Below are positions 61,501 to 64,000 of a stretch of DNA of 64,000 nt, piece after piece. Both the position numbers and the translations under genes were made by a program. Numbering within the stretch: position 1 is the stretch's first letter; each line of letters opens with the position of its first letter. Below the pieces are notes generated by a model that had not been told where the DNA came from, made no database searches, and saw only the letters and a program-made list of their open reading frames with translations. The DNA is from Setaria digitata (lineage: Eukaryota; Nematoda; Chromadorea; Rhabditida; Setariidae): the NCBI GenBank assembly GCA_003640385.1, contig RCAB01000037.1, positions 186,001 to 250,000 on the forward strand. The letters are read 5' to 3'.

Positions 61501-64000
61501 GTTTACATAGTTGGTTGTAATAATTTCAGATTGTTGCTTAAACTCCTTTCTCCTCATTGGTAACTGTAACTACATCTCAAGACTGATATAATTTGAGAAT
61601 AAGTGAAAAGAACAACACTAATAAATTAGGGTGTGACATTCATGCATAGTTGAAAGTTTATTAACAGGAAATAGTAAAAGAAGGGTCGTTACACATCAAA
61701 CGACAGCTGTTACTTGTTTGGTGTTTGATGGATAACGATTGTTCCGTAACTCTTACTATTTCTGCAGTATTCTTTTTCACAAATTTCTGACTGAAATAAT
61801 TTTAGTTAATTCTCAAATATCTGGATGATCTCGATATTTTCCTCTTTCACCCGCCTACTCGTACCGCTGTCCTTCACATTTTCCTGTCGCTTATCTCGCT
61901 GAATCGAACATTTGCTTTAGTTCCCCATATGGACGCATTACGCCGAGCTGCTAAGTTAGTTCAATCTTCTAATCTTTTGATTTCTGAACAGAATCAGTCA
62001 AGGACCTTCTGCCATCCTCACCTGCTACCCTTCCATCTTTTTGTAAAAGCTATTAACTTGCATCGTGTAAGAAAAGACAGAAAACAAAGATTCAGTAGTA
62101 ATTTACAGAGCAGCCGATTCAGACAATACTCTAGCAACAATGGCCAAAATAATTGGCGTTATTGGAAGGAATGATAGCAACACAGCACACATTGCGGTGG
62201 ATGATTTGATAACGATGAGTTGTCGACTTTCCGGTTCCCTTCCTACAATCTTGAAAGAAATTGAAAGTATGTTAAGTAAGCCATCCCTCTGTGCATTGAA
62301 CAATTTCTTGTGAAAGATGATAGATGAGAGTGAAATTTTGAACTACCCCAAATGTACCATCAAACTTTTATTCTCATTTGTCATCTAAAGTATCTATTCA
62401 AAAAAGCAGCAATAAATTTACATCTAATTTTCTTAATAGAAGTGAACAATGTTGTTAATTCTCATCACAAATGTGTTCTTGTGCTTCTGTCAGTAATTTA
62501 ATCAATTATTAAATTAATATTTAATATCAAAAAGAGGAAAAATTTAGACACCAATTATTTTCGAGGTTAAATAATATATAAGTAGCGAAAAGGCGCTTTA
62601 CTTAAGTTATCGTGCTAGTCTTTCAGAGCTATTGAGTTAGGTTACTGTAAAGCATAACTGTTTGGAAGTACATTACAGTAACATTTTGAAAGAAAATATG
62701 TGAGATAATGCTATGCAGAGAACAAGTTAATTAGTATAATGGACAGGAAAAACTTTTCTTTTTCTTGCTTTTGCAAATAGAATTATACTTCGTTGATGGA
62801 TGGGTGTTATCAGCTTTTTAAGATTACGATACTTCAGCGATACAATTACTTTTTGCGCTGATAACTGTACTGGGAAAGAGTATCTTTTCTTTGGTATGAT
62901 CCCCTCATAAACCAGTTTTCTAATTACAGGTGTGGCCGAATGCTTCCCAGCAGCAGTGCATCCTCATCTCGCTTTCATACGGTCCATACCAGAAATACGT
63001 CCTTCTACTTCGGCTGTTTGTGCCAGGATTCGAGCACTTAGCAGGTTGCTCCTTCCCAACTTCTTTCTTCAGTACTTTTAATATGCCCTGCTTACAAGCG
63101 CGAAGGAAATTATTCGTTTAAATTGCTACTGTTTTTCGAATGATATTTTAACTTAAATAGAAAGTGCAATTTGGTAACAATGTTTGATAGACAGTTAACT
63201 AGATGATTTCACTAGTGCTATAAAAAGCAAATAATTATGGCAATAAATGAAACAAAAATAATAACATTGTTAACGATAATAAAGGTGTCTGTGAAAGCCT
63301 ATCGCATCACATCAGAAATGAATGGTACTGTAATATGTTCAAGAAGGTCAAGAGAAAGAGCTATTAAGACGGAAGAGAATTGTGCAACTATAAAAACTTA
63401 GAAAGTCGAGCCTTTATTAAGCAGCCATGGAACATTTAGAACCTAAACAGGCCACAGTTAATTTATGTCCAATGTAATGCTCATCTGACAGCTTCAACTG
63501 TTGGCTCGTCCTTTGCATGCGAAACTAGACTATTAAGATTCGAAATCTAGGCTCAAAATATATAGTGCATTAAAAAAACAGTATCAAGTATTAATTTAAA
63601 ATGTCTTTCCAACTCCTTTTTTCACTTTTTTTGTCATATTTTGTCTTCTATTTCATTTGTTCTAAAAAAAATACGCCCCTCTCACCGCTTGATTCTGAAT
63701 CACATCCAAGTAGTGTCACACTGAAGCACAATGAGATTCATGAATTAAGCGAATTGAACTGATTCAGAAACGGTTATTTATATCCAGCAGAATGCAATGA
63801 AGATGCTACTGTGGTTAATGTTGCTGATAGTACAGGTGTGGAGCACTCCGATGATTCTCTGGTGTCCAAGTTATCCTCCAGAATTGACGCCCCAATCATT
63901 TCAAGGTAACCTGTTTGTTTCTCCACTCCACCTATATACAGTATTTCCTCTTGACCTTGCACTATTCATTTTCTGTTTTTTTTCCAATTGTTTTATAACT
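58547..64000 (+). CDS. Melted/VEPH1 homologue, N-terminal part (3' end outside window)
   Basis: Melted is a membrane-associated adaptor that links insulin/TOR and Hippo-type signalling in flies; its vertebrate counterpart is VEPH1. Exons 58547-58642, 59055-59167, 59436-59589, 59969-60143, 60703-60872, 61806-61954, 62109-62266 and 62930-63044 join in phase to about 376 aa. A probable later exon lies at 63788-63905, and a coding-like piece at about 63670-63760 could not be joined. The start [21 protein letters not shown] aligns with the family N-terminus. Later matches are [56 protein letters not shown] and GYLSLAAI. This is the helical-repeat half; the C-terminal PH domain would lie beyond the window. 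Exon 3 ends at CTC followed by GCAAGT, a GC donor, and the conserved sequence continues correctly across that junction. Confidence 0.9.

Noticed and set aside
63520..63560. GATTCGAAATC, a B-box-like motif that could mark a tRNA
   Set aside because: No matching A box, acceptor stem or cloverleaf could be drawn around it.
1..64000. CRISPR arrays, bacterial operons, rRNA
   Set aside because: No regularly spaced repeats, no Shine-Dalgarno-linked gene strings and no rRNA signatures. All supported genes are intron-rich and metazoan.

Overview
This is AT-rich nuclear DNA of a nematode. The evidence is a cuticle collagen of the nematode type (N-terminal membrane segment, RxxR processing sites, C-terminal CDHC tail), an MSP-domain protein, a degenerin/ENaC channel, and introns that mostly end in TTTCAG-like acceptors. 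At least one gene (the CHMP4 homologue) has an acceptor-like site 2 nt before its ATG, as expected for spliced-leader trans-splicing. The species cannot be fixed from the window. It contains no bacterial operons, CRISPR arrays, or recognisable rRNA or tRNA genes.

Layout, left to right. A collagen gene lies on the minus strand (1889-4451). An 11.6-kb stretch without recognisable genes follows, holding a one-base N gap flanked by two copies of the same ~200 bp. Next is a 19-exon DEG/ENaC channel gene (+, 16064-22552). An 8-exon minus-strand gene (25353-23045) joins a REEP/TB2-DP1-like membrane region to an MSP domain. A zeta/iota-type diacylglycerol kinase (-, 36100-26013) has a decayed gene copy on the opposite strand inside its first intron. 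A 5-exon minus gene (40874-38300) may be related to INPP4. The ESCRT-III subunit CHMP4/VPS-32 (-, 46865-45575) follows. A PLEKHM1/Rubicon-like RUN plus Rubicon-homology gene (+, 48164-53878) comes next. The 5' half of a Melted/VEPH1 homologue (+, from 58547) runs off the right edge.

I built exon models by hand, joining exons on splice signals, reading phase and protein homology. Each closed model sums to a multiple of three without internal stops. In these models 5 of 78 introns use GC rather than GT as donor, and three of those five lie where conserved protein sequence crosses the junction. That is well above the roughly 1% usual in animals and is the most general observation here.

The genes are not an operon. 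Several share themes: membrane identity and lipid signalling (DGK, Melted, perhaps INPP4), endolysosome function (CHMP4, PLEKHM1-like) and ER shape or contact (REEP-MSP). I see no sign that neighbours are co-regulated. Exon ends are given to the base but were counted by eye, so allow a base or two of error.
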